A stretch of DNA of 64,000 nucleotides from the NCBI RefSeq assembly GCF_046614695.1, contig NZ_JBKKHQ010000017.1:124001-188000 (forward strand), written 5' to 3'. This stretch comes from Pokkaliibacter sp046614695 (GTDB taxonomy: Bacteria > Pseudomonadota > Gammaproteobacteria > Pseudomonadales > Balneatricaceae). This document shows, in pieces, positions 8,787-16,995 of this stretch. How positions within the stretch are numbered: the stretch's first letter is position 1; the number at the start of each line of letters is the position of its first letter. A model generated the notes under the pieces. The model did not search any database and was not told the DNA's origin. It saw nothing but the letters and a program-made list of their open reading frames with translations. The position numbers and the translations under genes are program-made.

Positions 8787-11111
8787 TTAGCCGATCATCG
8801 GGCCGCGTTTTACTGGCGATGCCTTGGGCAGAACAATACGGAAAATAGCGCCACCCTCGGGGTGGTTACCGGCATCCAGAATGCCGCCCAGATGCTCAAT
8901 GATCCGGTGCGAAATCGACAGGCCAATACCCAGTCCCTGCCCCGTGGGCTTGGTGGTGAAAAAAGGCTCGAACAAGCGCTGTAGGTGCGCCTGGTCAATC
9001 CCCGGTCCATGATCACGAATCATCAGGCAATGCATATCGGTACCGGAGGCAGATGCCTCTGTCGCCACGTCTGGCTGCCCGGAATAAATCTCTATCCGCA
9101 CCAAAGGCTGCGGCTCCGCCGTCGACATGGCTTGCAGGGCGTTGGTCAGAATATTGATGAGCACCTGCTCTAGTTGCAGCATGTCGCCCAGTACCCAGGT
9201 GCTGGCGGCATCCTCGTCGATCTCGATTACCGCCTGCTGCTTCTCCAGTGTCGGGCCGAGAATGGCCAGCGCGCCATCCAGTACCTGTCGCCATTGCAGA
9301 GGCTCAGGTTGGCCGCTGGATTTGCGGGCAAAGACTTTGAACTGGGCGACCAGACGGCTCATACGGTCCGTCAGCTGGACGATAGTATCGAGGTTGCCAC
9401 GGGTTTTGGCTTCGTCGCCACGAGCAAGAAAAGCGCGGGCGTTATCCGAGTAACTGCGAATGGCCGCCAGTGGCTGGTTCAGTTCATGGTTAATCCCGGC
9501 GGACATCTGCCCCAGCAGGGCCAGTTTGGCAGTCTGAATCAGCTCATTCTGGGTATGCTGATGTTCATCCATTTCATGGGTCAGGCGCTCATTGGCGAGG
9601 GTCAGATCGCGGGTGCGTTCCTCAACCCGATGCTCCAGTTGCTCACGGGCCTGATGTAGCGCGTGCTCATAGCGTTTGCGCTCGGTGATGTCGTGCAAGG
9701 TCAGCAGCAACTGGCGCTGATCCGACAAGTGCATGTCGCCGATGATCCACTCCAGCGGGAACAGGCTGCCATCCTGCCTGCGCCCCTGCATTTCCTGCAC
9801 CGTGCTGGTGACAAAGGTCTCCGGTTGCTCGGTCATGAGGTTGGCAATCTGGCGACGACAGCGTTCGCGGTACGCCGGGTCAAACAGGAAATCCACATGC
9901 TTGCCACGCACTTGCTGCCACTGATAGCCAAAAAGACGCTCGGCGGTGGGGTTAAACGACAGAATTTCGCCAGCAGGGTTGAGGGTCACCAAGCCCGCGT
10001 GGGTGTTGTCGATAATGGCCTGAATGCGGGCCTCGTTAAGTTGTCGGGTCTGGCTGGTCTGCTGACGAAAGGCGGCGCGTTCTTTATAGAGGCGTCGGCG
10101 CAGCATCAGAACCCCCGCGATCATCAGGGCGATCACAAACAGGGTTGAGACCAGTACGGTATGGCTGATCACCTGACGATACACACCGCCAAGGCGGGTG
10201 AAATTCATCAGGGTGAAGCCGTAATCCGGCACGGGCTGGGTCTGGCGCAGATAATCGACGCTTTGCAGACTGGCAGGAGCGCCAGCAGCGGCTGGTTTAC
10301 CGGGCTCAAGCAGCGTGACCAGCGAAGTGCCGGGGTTAAGCTGGCGCTGTTCAATCATCGACAGTGAGCGCAGTTCGTCCTCGCCATAGCGCAGGCTTTC
10401 CTGAATACGCAGACGGTCACTGCCGGTCAGAGGGCGCAGGGTTTTGAGCTGCCATTCCGGGCGGGTCGAGATAAAGATGACGCCGTCCTTGTCCACCAGC
10501 ACTGTGGAGGACTGCTCGCTGTGCCAGAGGGTTTCCAGCTGGGAAACGGCCACCTTAAGCACCAGCACACCAATGATGCGGCCATCGCGTTTTAGCGGGT
10601 AAGCGAAGAAATAGCCACGAATCTTGGACGTCGTGCCCAGGGCAAAGTAGCGGCCGGTACGGCCTTCCATTGCCTGGGTGAAATAGGGGCGGTAGTTGAA
10701 GTTTTTACCGACGAAGGAGTCACTTTGCTGCCAGTTACTGGAAGCGAGGGTATTGCCCTGAGTGTCCATCAGATAGATGACAGAAGCCTCGGCGACGTCA
10801 TTAAAGTGCGCCAGTTGGCGATTGATGCGCTGCACTTCTTCGGGGTTATCAGGCCGGGCCAGTAAAGCCTCAAGACGTGGATCGCTGGCAAGCAGTTCAG
10901 GCAGGTATTCGTACTTGGACAGTTCCCGCTCAAGACTGGCGCGAAAACGCTCCATCAGGTCTTCCCCCTGAAGTTCCATTTCGTCCAGTGCCTGCTGGTA
11001 GCTCACCAGCGCCGTGAGGCCAATCAACAGCGCGCCTGAAGCCACAATCGCCAGCGCAATTAGCCAGAGCGTCGGGCGGCGAAGGGTGGAGGAAAAGGGC
11101 GAAAGCGTCAT
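8787..11111 (-). CDS. DctB-like PAS sensor histidine kinase (orphan)
   Basis: This 774-residue membrane histidine kinase has an N-terminal helix (LWLIALAIVASGALLIGLTA) and a periplasmic tandem-PAS (dCache) sensor with FNYRPYFTQAMEGRTGRYFA and GTTSKIRGYFFAYPL, motifs typical of the C4-dicarboxylate sensor DctB. A second helix is near residue 325. A cytoplasmic PAS domain follows (IIDNTHAGLVTLNPAGEILS), then a coiled coil. The H box is MSAGINHELNQPLAAIRSY, with phospho-acceptor His about residue 542, and the ATPase has NILTNALQAM, DHGPGIDQ and GQGLGIGLSI. DctB normally pairs with a DctD sigma-54 activator, but none is present here; the next gene is an unrelated permease on the other strand. Ligand identity is inference. 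Confidence 0.87.
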   Translation of the reverse strand: MTLSPFSSTLRRPTLWLIALAIVASGALLIGLTALVSYQQALDEMELQGEDLMERFRASLERELSKYEYLPELLASDPRLEALLARPDNPEEVQRINRQLAHFNDVAEASVIYLMDTQGNTLASSNWQQSDSFVGKNFNYRPYFTQAMEGRTGRYFALGTTSKIRGYFFAYPLKRDGRIIGVLVLKVAVSQLETLWHSEQSSTVLVDKDGVIFISTRPEWQLKTLRPLTGSDRLRIQESLRYGEDELRSLSMIEQRQLNPGTSLVTLLEPGKPAAAGAPASLQSVDYLRQTQPVPDYGFTLMNFTRLGGVYRQVISHTVLVSTLFVIALMIAGVLMLRRRLYKERAAFRQQTSQTRQLNEARIQAIIDNTHAGLVTLNPAGEILSFNPTAERLFGYQWQQVRGKHVDFLFDPAYRERCRRQIANLMTEQPETFVTSTVQEMQGRRQDGSLFPLEWIIGDMHLSDQRQLLLTLHDITERKRYEHALHQAREQLEHRVEERTRDLTLANERLTHEMDEHQHTQNELIQTAKLALLGQMSAGINHELNQPLAAIRSYSDNARAFLARGDEAKTRGNLDTIVQLTDRMSRLVAQFKVFARKSSGQPEPLQWRQVLDGALAILGPTLEKQQAVIEIDEDAASTWVLGDMLQLEQVLINILTNALQAMSTAEPQPLVRIEIYSGQPDVATEASASGTDMHCLMIRDHGPGIDQAHLQRLFEPFFTTKPTGQGLGIGLSISHRIIEHLGGILDAGNHPEGGAIFRIVLPKASPVKRGPMIG

Positions 11112-11312
11112 GGGCGGCGAAGGCTCGTCATGGAAGATGGCTGCAACGTGCGTTAAACAGCCAGTCTATCTGCCGTGGCAGGCTTTGTCCCGGTATCCTT
11201 TGGTCCCGTCATTGCGGCTGAAAGTGTTGTCCGGCAAAAGGTGCATTGAGAGCGCAGAACCAAGGGGGTATAACTGCCTGAGGTGTCAGCAAATCCATCC
11301 ACGAGTGGCCCC

Positions 11313-12242
11313 ATGATCTCTTCCCTGAATGCTCTTGGTCCTATTTTCCTTGTTGTGCTTGTTGGTTTTCTCCTGCGTCGGCTGGCCTTTCCGGGAGAGA
11401 GCTTCTGGCCAGCAGCTGAGCGCCTGACCTATTACCTGCTGTTCCCGGCGCTACTGGTGAACAACCTCGCCAGCGCGCATTTTGGCGAAGTGGCACTGGG
11501 CGATGTGGTGTTGATGGTGGTTTTACTGCTGGTCATCATGACACTGGTACTGGCAGCGCTTCGGCCCTGGGTTGCGCCCACTGCGGCGGCTTTCACCTCG
11601 GTTTATCAGGGTGGCGTGCGTTTTAACACCTATGTTGGACTGGCTGCGGCCAAAAGCCTGTATGGCGATGCCGGGCTGGTGGTGGCGGCAATTGCCATTG
11701 CCATCATGATTCCGTTGGTTAATGTGCTTTGTGTGCTGATCTTCGCGCTTTACTCTGATCGGCAAGGCAAGATCAGCTGGCTCGCGACTTTCAAACAGAT
11801 GGGCAAGAACCCGCTGATTCTGGGGTGTCTTGCCGGAATACTGCTGAATATCACAGGCATTGGTTTGCCGTTCTGGAGCCAGCCGATGCTGAAGATTCTT
11901 GGTCAGGCGGCGCTACCGCTGGGATTGCTGGCGGTAGGGGTGGCGCTTGATCTTCGCGCACTGCGGGGTGGAATGTTGCCACTGGCGTGGTCGAGCCTGA
12001 TCAAGTTTGTAGCGATGCCGCTGACGGCGGCAGGGCTTGGCGTGCTGCTTGGCGCTTCCACTCTGGTGATTCAGGTGATGGTGCTCTTTGCGGCGCTACC
12101 GACGGCATCGTCGGCCTATATTCTTGCCCGCCAAATGGGGGGAGATGCGCCGCTGATGGCGGGCATCATCACTGCGCAGACGTTGCTGGCAATGCTGACG
12201 CTGCCTGTCACGCTGGCGCTTTTAAACTATGGACTGGGCTGA
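11313..12242 (+). CDS. AEC-family (auxin efflux carrier type) permease
   Basis: This is a hydrophobic protein of 309 residues with about ten predicted membrane helices and the AEC/Mem_trans layout: N-terminal LGPIFLVVLVGFLLRRLAFP, the central FTSVYQGGVRFNTYVGLAAA and the C-terminal ALPTASSAYILARQMGGDA. Those latter two segments are characteristic of bacterial AEC transporters, some of which export malate or malonate. The ATG at 11313 is preferred over an upstream GTG at 11283. It is divergent from the DctB-like kinase gene, which makes a dicarboxylate link tempting but unproven. The substrate is unknown. Confidence 0.88.
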   Translation: MISSLNALGPIFLVVLVGFLLRRLAFPGESFWPAAERLTYYLLFPALLVNNLASAHFGEVALGDVVLMVVLLLVIMTLVLAALRPWVAPTAAAFTSVYQGGVRFNTYVGLAAAKSLYGDAGLVVAAIAIAIMIPLVNVLCVLIFALYSDRQGKISWLATFKQMGKNPLILGCLAGILLNITGIGLPFWSQPMLKILGQAALPLGLLAVGVALDLRALRGGMLPLAWSSLIKFVAMPLTAAGLGVLLGASTLVIQVMVLFAALPTASSAYILARQMGGDAPLMAGIITAQTLLAMLTLPVTLALLNYGLG

Positions 12243-12278
12243 AGAGGTCTTTGGCTTAAGCCAGGCGCACAGTCCTGC

Positions 12279-12330
12279 TGTGGTCAAACGTACAGCCATA
12301 GTGTGGTCAAACGTAAAGCCTTAGTGTGGA
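12279..12330. repeat. 23-bp tandem direct repeat at the end of the EVE gene
   Basis: Two adjacent 23-bp units (12279-12301 and 12302-12324) share TGTGGTCAAACGTA followed by a variable AGCC-TAG half; they differ at two positions. A third truncated unit (TGTGGA) follows. The second unit contains the stop codon of the EVE-domain gene. Confidence 0.85.
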
Positions 12331-12782
12331 TAGTTGGCGAGGATGTGCTGCCACTCTTCTGCGGAAACCGGCTGCACCGAAAGACGGCTGCGATTCAGCA
12401 GGGCCATGTCGCTAAGCGCGCTGTCCTGCTTTAACGCCTGCAATGGAATGACCTGGGCAAAGCGGGTTTTCAGCTTGACCTGCACCTCAAACCAGCGCGG
12501 AGTCTCCTCGCTGTGCTTCTCATCATAAAGCGGAGATTCTGGCTGACTGGCGGCTTTTTCCGGTTGTCCGTTGGCGCTGATGTCGACGATACCGGCAATG
12601 CCAGGCACCTTGCAGCTGGAATGATAAAAGAAGGCCTGGTCACCTGCTTTGAGCTCATCGCGCAGAAAGTTGCGTGCCTGATAGTTACGAACCCCATCCC
12701 AGGGCGCTTGCTGGTCGGGCAGTGCCGCTAAATGGTCAATCCCAAAAGTGTCAGGCTCGGATTTCAACAACCAGTATTTCAT
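12321..12782 (-). CDS. EVE-domain protein
   Basis: This 153-residue protein consists of a single EVE domain, related to PUA/YTH folds that bind modified nucleic acid bases. The signature is clear: YWLLKSEPDTFGIDHLAA at the N-terminus, then WDGVRNYQARNFLRDELKAGD and AFFYHSSCKVPGIAGIVDI, and a C-terminal SRLSVQPVSAEEW. Length equals the family norm. Bacterial EVE proteins often sit close to ygfA/zapA-type genes, as here. The exact role in this organism is unknown. Its stop codon lies within a tandem repeat, so the C-terminus may have been changed by the duplication. Confidence 0.93.
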   Translation of the reverse strand: MKYWLLKSEPDTFGIDHLAALPDQQAPWDGVRNYQARNFLRDELKAGDQAFFYHSSCKVPGIAGIVDISANGQPEKAASQPESPLYDEKHSEETPRWFEVQVKLKTRFAQVIPLQALKQDSALSDMALLNRSRLSVQPVSAEEWQHILANYPH

Positions 12783-12883
12783 TGAGTTCCTGTTTTATTG
12801 TTAAAAAAAGTAATTTTATGAAGCCTGAGTTACACAGGTGGAACCCCGACTTTACTCCGCCGGCGGGCGCGTTTTCAAACAGT

Positions 12884-12908
12884 TAGCCGCATCCGAAAAG
12901 TGCGGCTA
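12884..12908. other. Perfect hairpin, function unknown
   Basis: TAGCCGCA and TGCGGCTA form an 8-bp perfect stem with a 9-nt loop in the 293-bp gap upstream of the EVE gene. There is no T tract on either side, so it is not a typical terminator. It begins at the stop codon of a 22-codon open frame (12818-12886). Confidence 0.5.
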
Positions 12909-13075
12909 CCGGAACTTTGTAGCGAGGTGTCGTCATCCGTGCATGGATTATGCGCCAAGCGCTCGCAGAGGTAATAGAACGTTACAAAGACCGGTTTTGC
13001 ATCGCCGTAATAGGTGATAACTTCCTCTTGCAGTTTTTTACTTGGCGTCGGTTGAATTAGAGGATTATTAACGCC

Positions 13076-13207
13076 ATGAAAAGTCGTTTTGACTTGCTTA
13101 CTATTCTTTTTTTCGCCTTTATTATCGGCGTCTGCGTGACTGGCTATACACAGAGTGATGTGCAGCTGGCTTCGTTATGGCAGTACATTTTTGGCGCCGT
13201 CAGTTAA
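13076..13207 (+). CDS. Small single-pass membrane protein, 43 residues
   Basis: An ATG at 13076 preceded by AGAGGA (about 11 nt upstream) opens a 43-residue frame ending at TAA 13205-13207. The sequence starts MKSRFDLLTILFFAFIIGVC, which has a short basic N-terminus and a strongly hydrophobic helix (residues 7-22), then a polar linker (TGYTQSDVQ) and an aromatic-rich tail (LASLWQYIFGAVS). This is the usual layout of a small inner-membrane protein. A hairpin terminator lies 60 bp downstream, so the gene would be monocistronic. I do not recognise a family, and no function is proposed. Confidence 0.6.
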   Translation: MKSRFDLLTILFFAFIIGVCVTGYTQSDVQLASLWQYIFGAVS

Positions 13208-13266
13208 CCCTTTTACAAGAGTCTTTAATCACCCGGTACAGTTAAACAATAAGATCACTCAAACCT

Positions 13267-13300
13267 CACAACAGCGCGCCTTCGGGAGCGCTGTTGTCGT
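13267..13300 (+). terminator. Terminator downstream of the 43-residue ORF
   Basis: ACAACAGCGC (13267-13276) and GCGCTGTTGT (13287-13296) form a perfect 10-bp stem with a GCCTTCGGGA loop, followed by CGTTTTG. It sits between the small ORF and the convergent ygfA gene. Confidence 0.75.
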
Positions 13301-13359
13301 TTTGGGCGTAGCCAAAATTCAGGGGCTATGTAATTCAGAAGCTCTTTAAGGTTCAGGGG

Positions 13360-14049
13360 TTATTTATTGAAGCGGAAAATGCCCTGATCGGTGGCAATCG
13401 CTGCCAGCGGGATATCCCAGCTGCCTGTCGGAACATGCTCAACCTGCTGGCAGTGATGGGCCAGTCCGACCAGCGGTACCTGCCAGCTCCCCTGTTTCAG
13501 AAAAGCAAAAGCGCGGTCGTAAAAGCCGCCTCCCATTCCCAGCCGGTGCCCGGCATGATCAAAAGCAACCAATGGCATAAATACCAGATTCAGCTGCTGC
13601 GGACGCAGCCGGTCAGTCGGGTTAAATGCAGGTTCTGCGATGCCAAAACGGTTATTGACCAGAGGCGTGTCTTCATCAAAGTGCTGAAAGTGCATTTGTG
13701 TGCCAACAAGCGGATCCAGTACCGGTAAATACACCGACTTGTTGCTGGCCAGTGCCAGCTCAATCAGCGGTTGGGTGTCAATTTCGCCATCGCTGCTGAG
13801 AAACAGCGCGATACGTTTGGCGCGGCGATAAAGCGGGTCGGCGACCAGGTGATGGGCTAACGCCAATCCCGCCAGATGCTGTTGTTCCTGAGTCAGGCTA
13901 TTGCGACGATCCCGCACCATGCGGCGAATCGCCTGCTTTTGCTTGTCGAGCAGTGTTTTTTCATCTGCCAGCGGGGCGCCAGAGGAATCAGTAGAGGAAG
14001 TTAAAGAGGTATCTGGGGTATCGCCGGTCATCGTCATGGGGATTCTCAT
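13360..14049 (-). CDS. ygfA: 5-formyltetrahydrofolate cyclo-ligase
   Basis: The enzyme converts 5-formyl-THF to 5,10-methenyl-THF using ATP, recycling folate in the cytosol. The 229-residue product carries the family core: KQAIRRMVRDRRNSL near residue 38, IALFLSSDGEIDTQPLIE, and the ATP/folate loop LGMGGGFYDRAFAFL near residue 170. Its N-terminus has a Thr/Ser-rich extension of about 30 residues relative to E. coli YgfA; several in-frame ATGs lie close together, so the start is uncertain. It lies directly downstream of 6S RNA on the same strand, the widely conserved ssrS-ygfA arrangement, and is probably co-transcribed with it from the ssrS promoter. Confidence 0.93.
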   Translation of the reverse strand: MRIPMTMTGDTPDTSLTSSTDSSGAPLADEKTLLDKQKQAIRRMVRDRRNSLTQEQQHLAGLALAHHLVADPLYRRAKRIALFLSSDGEIDTQPLIELALASNKSVYLPVLDPLVGTQMHFQHFDEDTPLVNNRFGIAEPAFNPTDRLRPQQLNLVFMPLVAFDHAGHRLGMGGGFYDRAFAFLKQGSWQVPLVGLAHHCQQVEHVPTGSWDIPLAAIATDQGIFRFNK

Positions 14050-14065
14050 CGGCGGAAAGAAAGGT

Positions 14066-14250
14066 GGGGCTCCCCGGTGATGCCGTTCTCCACATGTACC
14101 CTGAACCCAAGGTTCAGAGCGGGAAAGTATGAGTTACCAGAAGGCTTTCCGACAAGCGGACATGCGCAGAGGTAACACCGAAACTTTCCCTGGTAGAAGT
14201 GATTATCGGCTCAAGGGATGTAGTGGAAGTGTCGAACACCCCAGGGAGCA
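14066..14250 (-). ncRNA. ssrS: 6S RNA
   Basis: 6S RNA binds sigma-70 RNA polymerase and mimics an open promoter, lowering transcription in stationary phase. On the minus strand the gap between zapA and ygfA contains the conserved 5' part GCTCCCTGGGGTGTTCG, then CTTGAGCCGATAATCA, and the 3' part TCTGAACCTTGGGTTCAGGG followed by GGCATCACCGGGGAGCC. The ends (GCTCCC and GGGGAGCC) close the terminal stem. These match E. coli 6S segments (CCTGAGCCGATATT, CTTGAACCAAGGGTTCA), and gene order zapA-ssrS-ygfA is as in E. coli. The ends are estimated to within a few bases. Confidence 0.93.
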
Positions 14251-14256
14251 AAAGGA

Positions 14257-14284
14257 ATTATACATACTTGCCATGGGATGTCAG
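14257..14284 (-). promoter_or_regulatory. Promoter of 6S RNA
   Basis: Reading the minus strand, -35 CTGACA (14284-14279) is followed by a 16-bp spacer and a perfect -10 TATAAT (14262-14257). Transcription would begin about 7 bases downstream, near 14250, which agrees with the 5' end of the closing stem of 6S RNA. Confidence 0.8.
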
Positions 14285-14300
14285 GACTTGAAATTTGGCG

Positions 14301-14618
14301 TTATTGTTCTTCCGTTACATCGTTGTCGTGATCGTTGTTTAAAACCTGATCAACACGATCTGCCAACGCGCGCGCTTGCTGATCAGCGGCTTCATTGGCT
14401 TTTTGCAACGTAAGTAATTCGTAGGAAAGATTGAGCGCGGTCATCACTGCAATGCGTTCCAGACCGTAAACTTTGCCGGTCTGACGTACCTGACGCATGC
14501 GCTGGTCAAGCAGTCGGGCGGATTGCAGCAGCTCGTCCTTGTTCTCATCAGGGCAGTTGATGAGAAATTCCTTGTCGAGAATGGTGATAGCCACTGTAGT
14601 GCTATTTTGACGATTCAT
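14301..14618 (-). CDS. zapA: Cell division protein ZapA
   Basis: ZapA is a small cytosolic protein that bundles FtsZ filaments at the division ring. The 105-residue product begins with the beta-strand VAITILDKEFLINCPDENK and continues as a coiled coil (DELLQSARLLDQRMRQVRQ, then IAVMTALNLSYELLTLQKA). The tail is short and acidic. Length and sequence match the family. It is divergent from ygfB and upstream of 6S RNA, as in E. coli. Confidence 0.95.
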   Translation of the reverse strand: MNRQNSTTVAITILDKEFLINCPDENKDELLQSARLLDQRMRQVRQTGKVYGLERIAVMTALNLSYELLTLQKANEAADQQARALADRVDQVLNNDHDNDVTEEQ

Positions 14619-14953
14619 GGCTTGTGACGCTCCGAACCCTGTCTGGTTTATGGTGGGCTATTTCTTTGCGTAGGGTTCTGCCTGTGCAGTGTACCTTACT
14701 GACAAATAAATGGGAGACTGCCTTTCCCTTCGCACCCGCGAATTTGCGAGTGTAACCCAGAGAAAAGGGTAACAAACGTATCGAATTGTCGCCATGTGGA
14801 TGTGTCATGCCCGAGTATGCGCTGACGAGTCTGTCGCCGTGGATGGGGTCAATCCCGGCAGCGGAGTATGATAGACTGGCGCTTTGTTTCGGCGGGTTCT
14901 CCTGCCCACATTCCAGATTGCTGCCTCGCAGCGACACAAGCCTGAGAGATTTC

Positions 14954-15550
14954 ATGTCTGACGCAACCGTCACGCCCGATTTCGAGACCCTAAGCAACAC
15001 CTTGCTGCAACTGGGAGCCCTGGGTTCACCTGCTGAACTTCACGGTGCGCTTTGCGGCTATCTCAGTGCCAGCCTTAACACCAATAAAGACTCCAATGAA
15101 GAAGGCTGGCAACGCATTGCCCGCCAGATTCTGGATGTCGAGAATCTGGGTAGCGAGGCGCAGCAGGCCCTTTTTAACAAGCTGTTTGCCGCAACGGATG
15201 AACAGCTGCGTCAGGGCGTTTTCGAGTTCGAATTACTGCTGCCGGAAGATGACTACAGCATCGCCCAGCGCTCCGAAGCCTTGGGCTTCTGGTGCAGTGG
15301 CTTTATGAATGGATTTGCCCTGGCGGGCGGTCGCATTGATGAAAAAGCCGATGATGATGTGCGCGAAGCCTTCACTGACCTGTCACGCTTTACCCAGCTG
15401 ACCACCATGTCGCTGGAAGAGCAGGAATCAGACGAGGCGGACCTGATGGAGCTTACCGAGTACGTTCGTGTGGTTGCGGTCATGCTCTACACCGAAATGC
15501 ACGGTGTGCAACAGGACCCACAGGCAGACCAGCCACCGCTGCTGCACTAA
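14954..15550 (+). CDS. ygfB: YgfB (UPF0149) family protein
   Basis: This 198-residue alpha-helical protein of the UPF0149/YecA-like family shows NTLLQLGALGSPAELHGALCGYL near the N-terminus and, in the middle, LPEDDYSIAQRSEALGFWCSGFMNGFALAGG, the family core. The ATG at 14954 is chosen over longer in-frame starts, since upstream residues show no family similarity and GAGAG lies just before it. In Pseudomonas YgfB affects ampDh3 expression and beta-lactam tolerance; a role here is inferred only from homology. It is the first gene of ygfB-pepP-ubiH-ubiI. Confidence 0.92.
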   Translation: MSDATVTPDFETLSNTLLQLGALGSPAELHGALCGYLSASLNTNKDSNEEGWQRIARQILDVENLGSEAQQALFNKLFAATDEQLRQGVFEFELLLPEDDYSIAQRSEALGFWCSGFMNGFALAGGRIDEKADDDVREAFTDLSRFTQLTTMSLEEQESDEADLMELTEYVRVVAVMLYTEMHGVQQDPQADQPPLLH

Positions 15551-15637
15551 GGCGCACCGGGTATCCAGGAGTGTTGTATCGGTCGGCCAGAACCTTCTCT
15601 GGTCAGTGAATATTGTTGTGGATAAGGAAGCTGCATC

Positions 15638-16975
15638 ATGCTGAAGATGCCGGAATTGTGGGAGCAACAGCTGCAGGAGTGTGCGGATCGTCGTGAGCGC
15701 CTGATGGAGAAGATGGCTCCCGACAGTTTGCTGATTCTGGCCGGAGCGGAACTACAGCGGCGCAACAGCGATGTGGACTATTATTTCCGTCAGGACAGTG
15801 ACTTTGCTTACCTGAGCGAATTCCATGAGCCGGGCGCCTGGCTGGTGCTGGCTCCCGGTCGTGAAGAGGGCGAATTCTTGCTGTTCTGCCCCGACCGTGA
15901 TCCGGCAACGGAGCAGTGGACAGGCTATCGCCTCGGCGTGGAAGGCTGTGAAGAGGAGTTGGACGCCGATCAGGCCTTTACGCTGGATGAGCTGGAAGAA
16001 CTCATGCCGGAGCTGATGCTTGGCATCACCACACTCTACACGTCCTGGTCGAGTGCGCAGGATGTTCAGCCCATGGTGCAGGAGTGGTTAAAGTCTGCCC
16101 GCAGTAGCGCTCGCGGCAAACAGCCAACGCCTGTCCAGTGGCTAAACAGCGATGATGTGCTGCATCCACTGCGTTTGATTAAGTCCCCGTTTGAACAATC
16201 CCTGATGCGCACCGCTGGCAACATCAGCGCCGAGGCGCATATTGCCGCCATGAAAGCCTCAAGAGCGGGTCTGGCTGAATTCCAGCTGGAAGCCGAGCTG
16301 CATTATCACTTCGCCAAACAGGGTGCCCGCTGGCCGGCGTATGACTCCATTGTGGGTGGCGGAGCGAACGCCTGTATCCTTCATTACCTCAACAATGACC
16401 AGCCGCTGGTCGATGGTGACATGGTGCTGATTGATGCAGGAGCAGAGTGGCAGGGCTACGCCGGGGATATTACCCGCACCTTCCCGATTAATGGCCGTTT
16501 TAGCCCGACGCAGCGCCTGCTGTATGAGCGTGTACTCAAAGTGGAGAAAGCCTGTATTGAGGCTGCCCGTCCCGGAGTCACCGTGGATAGTCTGCAACGG
16601 CTGGCAGCGCGCATGCTGTGCGATGCCTTGCTGGAGCTGGGGATTCTTGAGGGCAAGCTTGAAACTCTCATTAAGGAAGAGGCTTACCGGCCCTATTACA
16701 TGCACAGCATCGGTCACTGGCTGGGACGCGATGTACATGATGTGGGTGCCTACCGAGTTGCTGGGGAATCCGTGGTGCTGCAGCCCGGCATGGTCATGAC
16801 CATCGAACCCGGCCTGTATTTACCGCTGGATGATGAAAATCTGGCACCTCAGTGGCGTGGTCTGGGTATCCGTATAGAAGACAATATTCTGATCACCGAA
16901 ACCGGCGCAGAAGTGCTGACGGGTGCAGTACCTGTCGATCCCGATGAGATTGAAGCGCTGATGGCCAAGGCCTGA
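15638..16975 (+). CDS. pepP: Xaa-Pro aminopeptidase (PepP)
   Basis: PepP is a cytosolic dimetal peptidase that removes an N-terminal residue preceding proline. The 445-residue product has the N-terminal creatinase-like domain (residues 1-175, with RNSDVDYYFRQDSDFAYL) and the pita-bread catalytic domain. All metal-ligand motifs are visible: LIDAGAEWQGYAGDITRTF (two Asp), HSIGHWLGRDVHDVG (His), TIEPGLY (Glu) and GIRIEDN (Glu). Length matches E. coli PepP (441). It is followed after 20 bp by ubiH in the conserved operon. Confidence 0.97.
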   Translation: MLKMPELWEQQLQECADRRERLMEKMAPDSLLILAGAELQRRNSDVDYYFRQDSDFAYLSEFHEPGAWLVLAPGREEGEFLLFCPDRDPATEQWTGYRLGVEGCEEELDADQAFTLDELEELMPELMLGITTLYTSWSSAQDVQPMVQEWLKSARSSARGKQPTPVQWLNSDDVLHPLRLIKSPFEQSLMRTAGNISAEAHIAAMKASRAGLAEFQLEAELHYHFAKQGARWPAYDSIVGGGANACILHYLNNDQPLVDGDMVLIDAGAEWQGYAGDITRTFPINGRFSPTQRLLYERVLKVEKACIEAARPGVTVDSLQRLAARMLCDALLELGILEGKLETLIKEEAYRPYYMHSIGHWLGRDVHDVGAYRVAGESVVLQPGMVMTIEPGLYLPLDDENLAPQWRGLGIRIEDNILITETGAEVLTGAVPVDPDEIEALMAKA

Positions 16976-16995
16976 TTTCTGTGGAGAACAACGCT

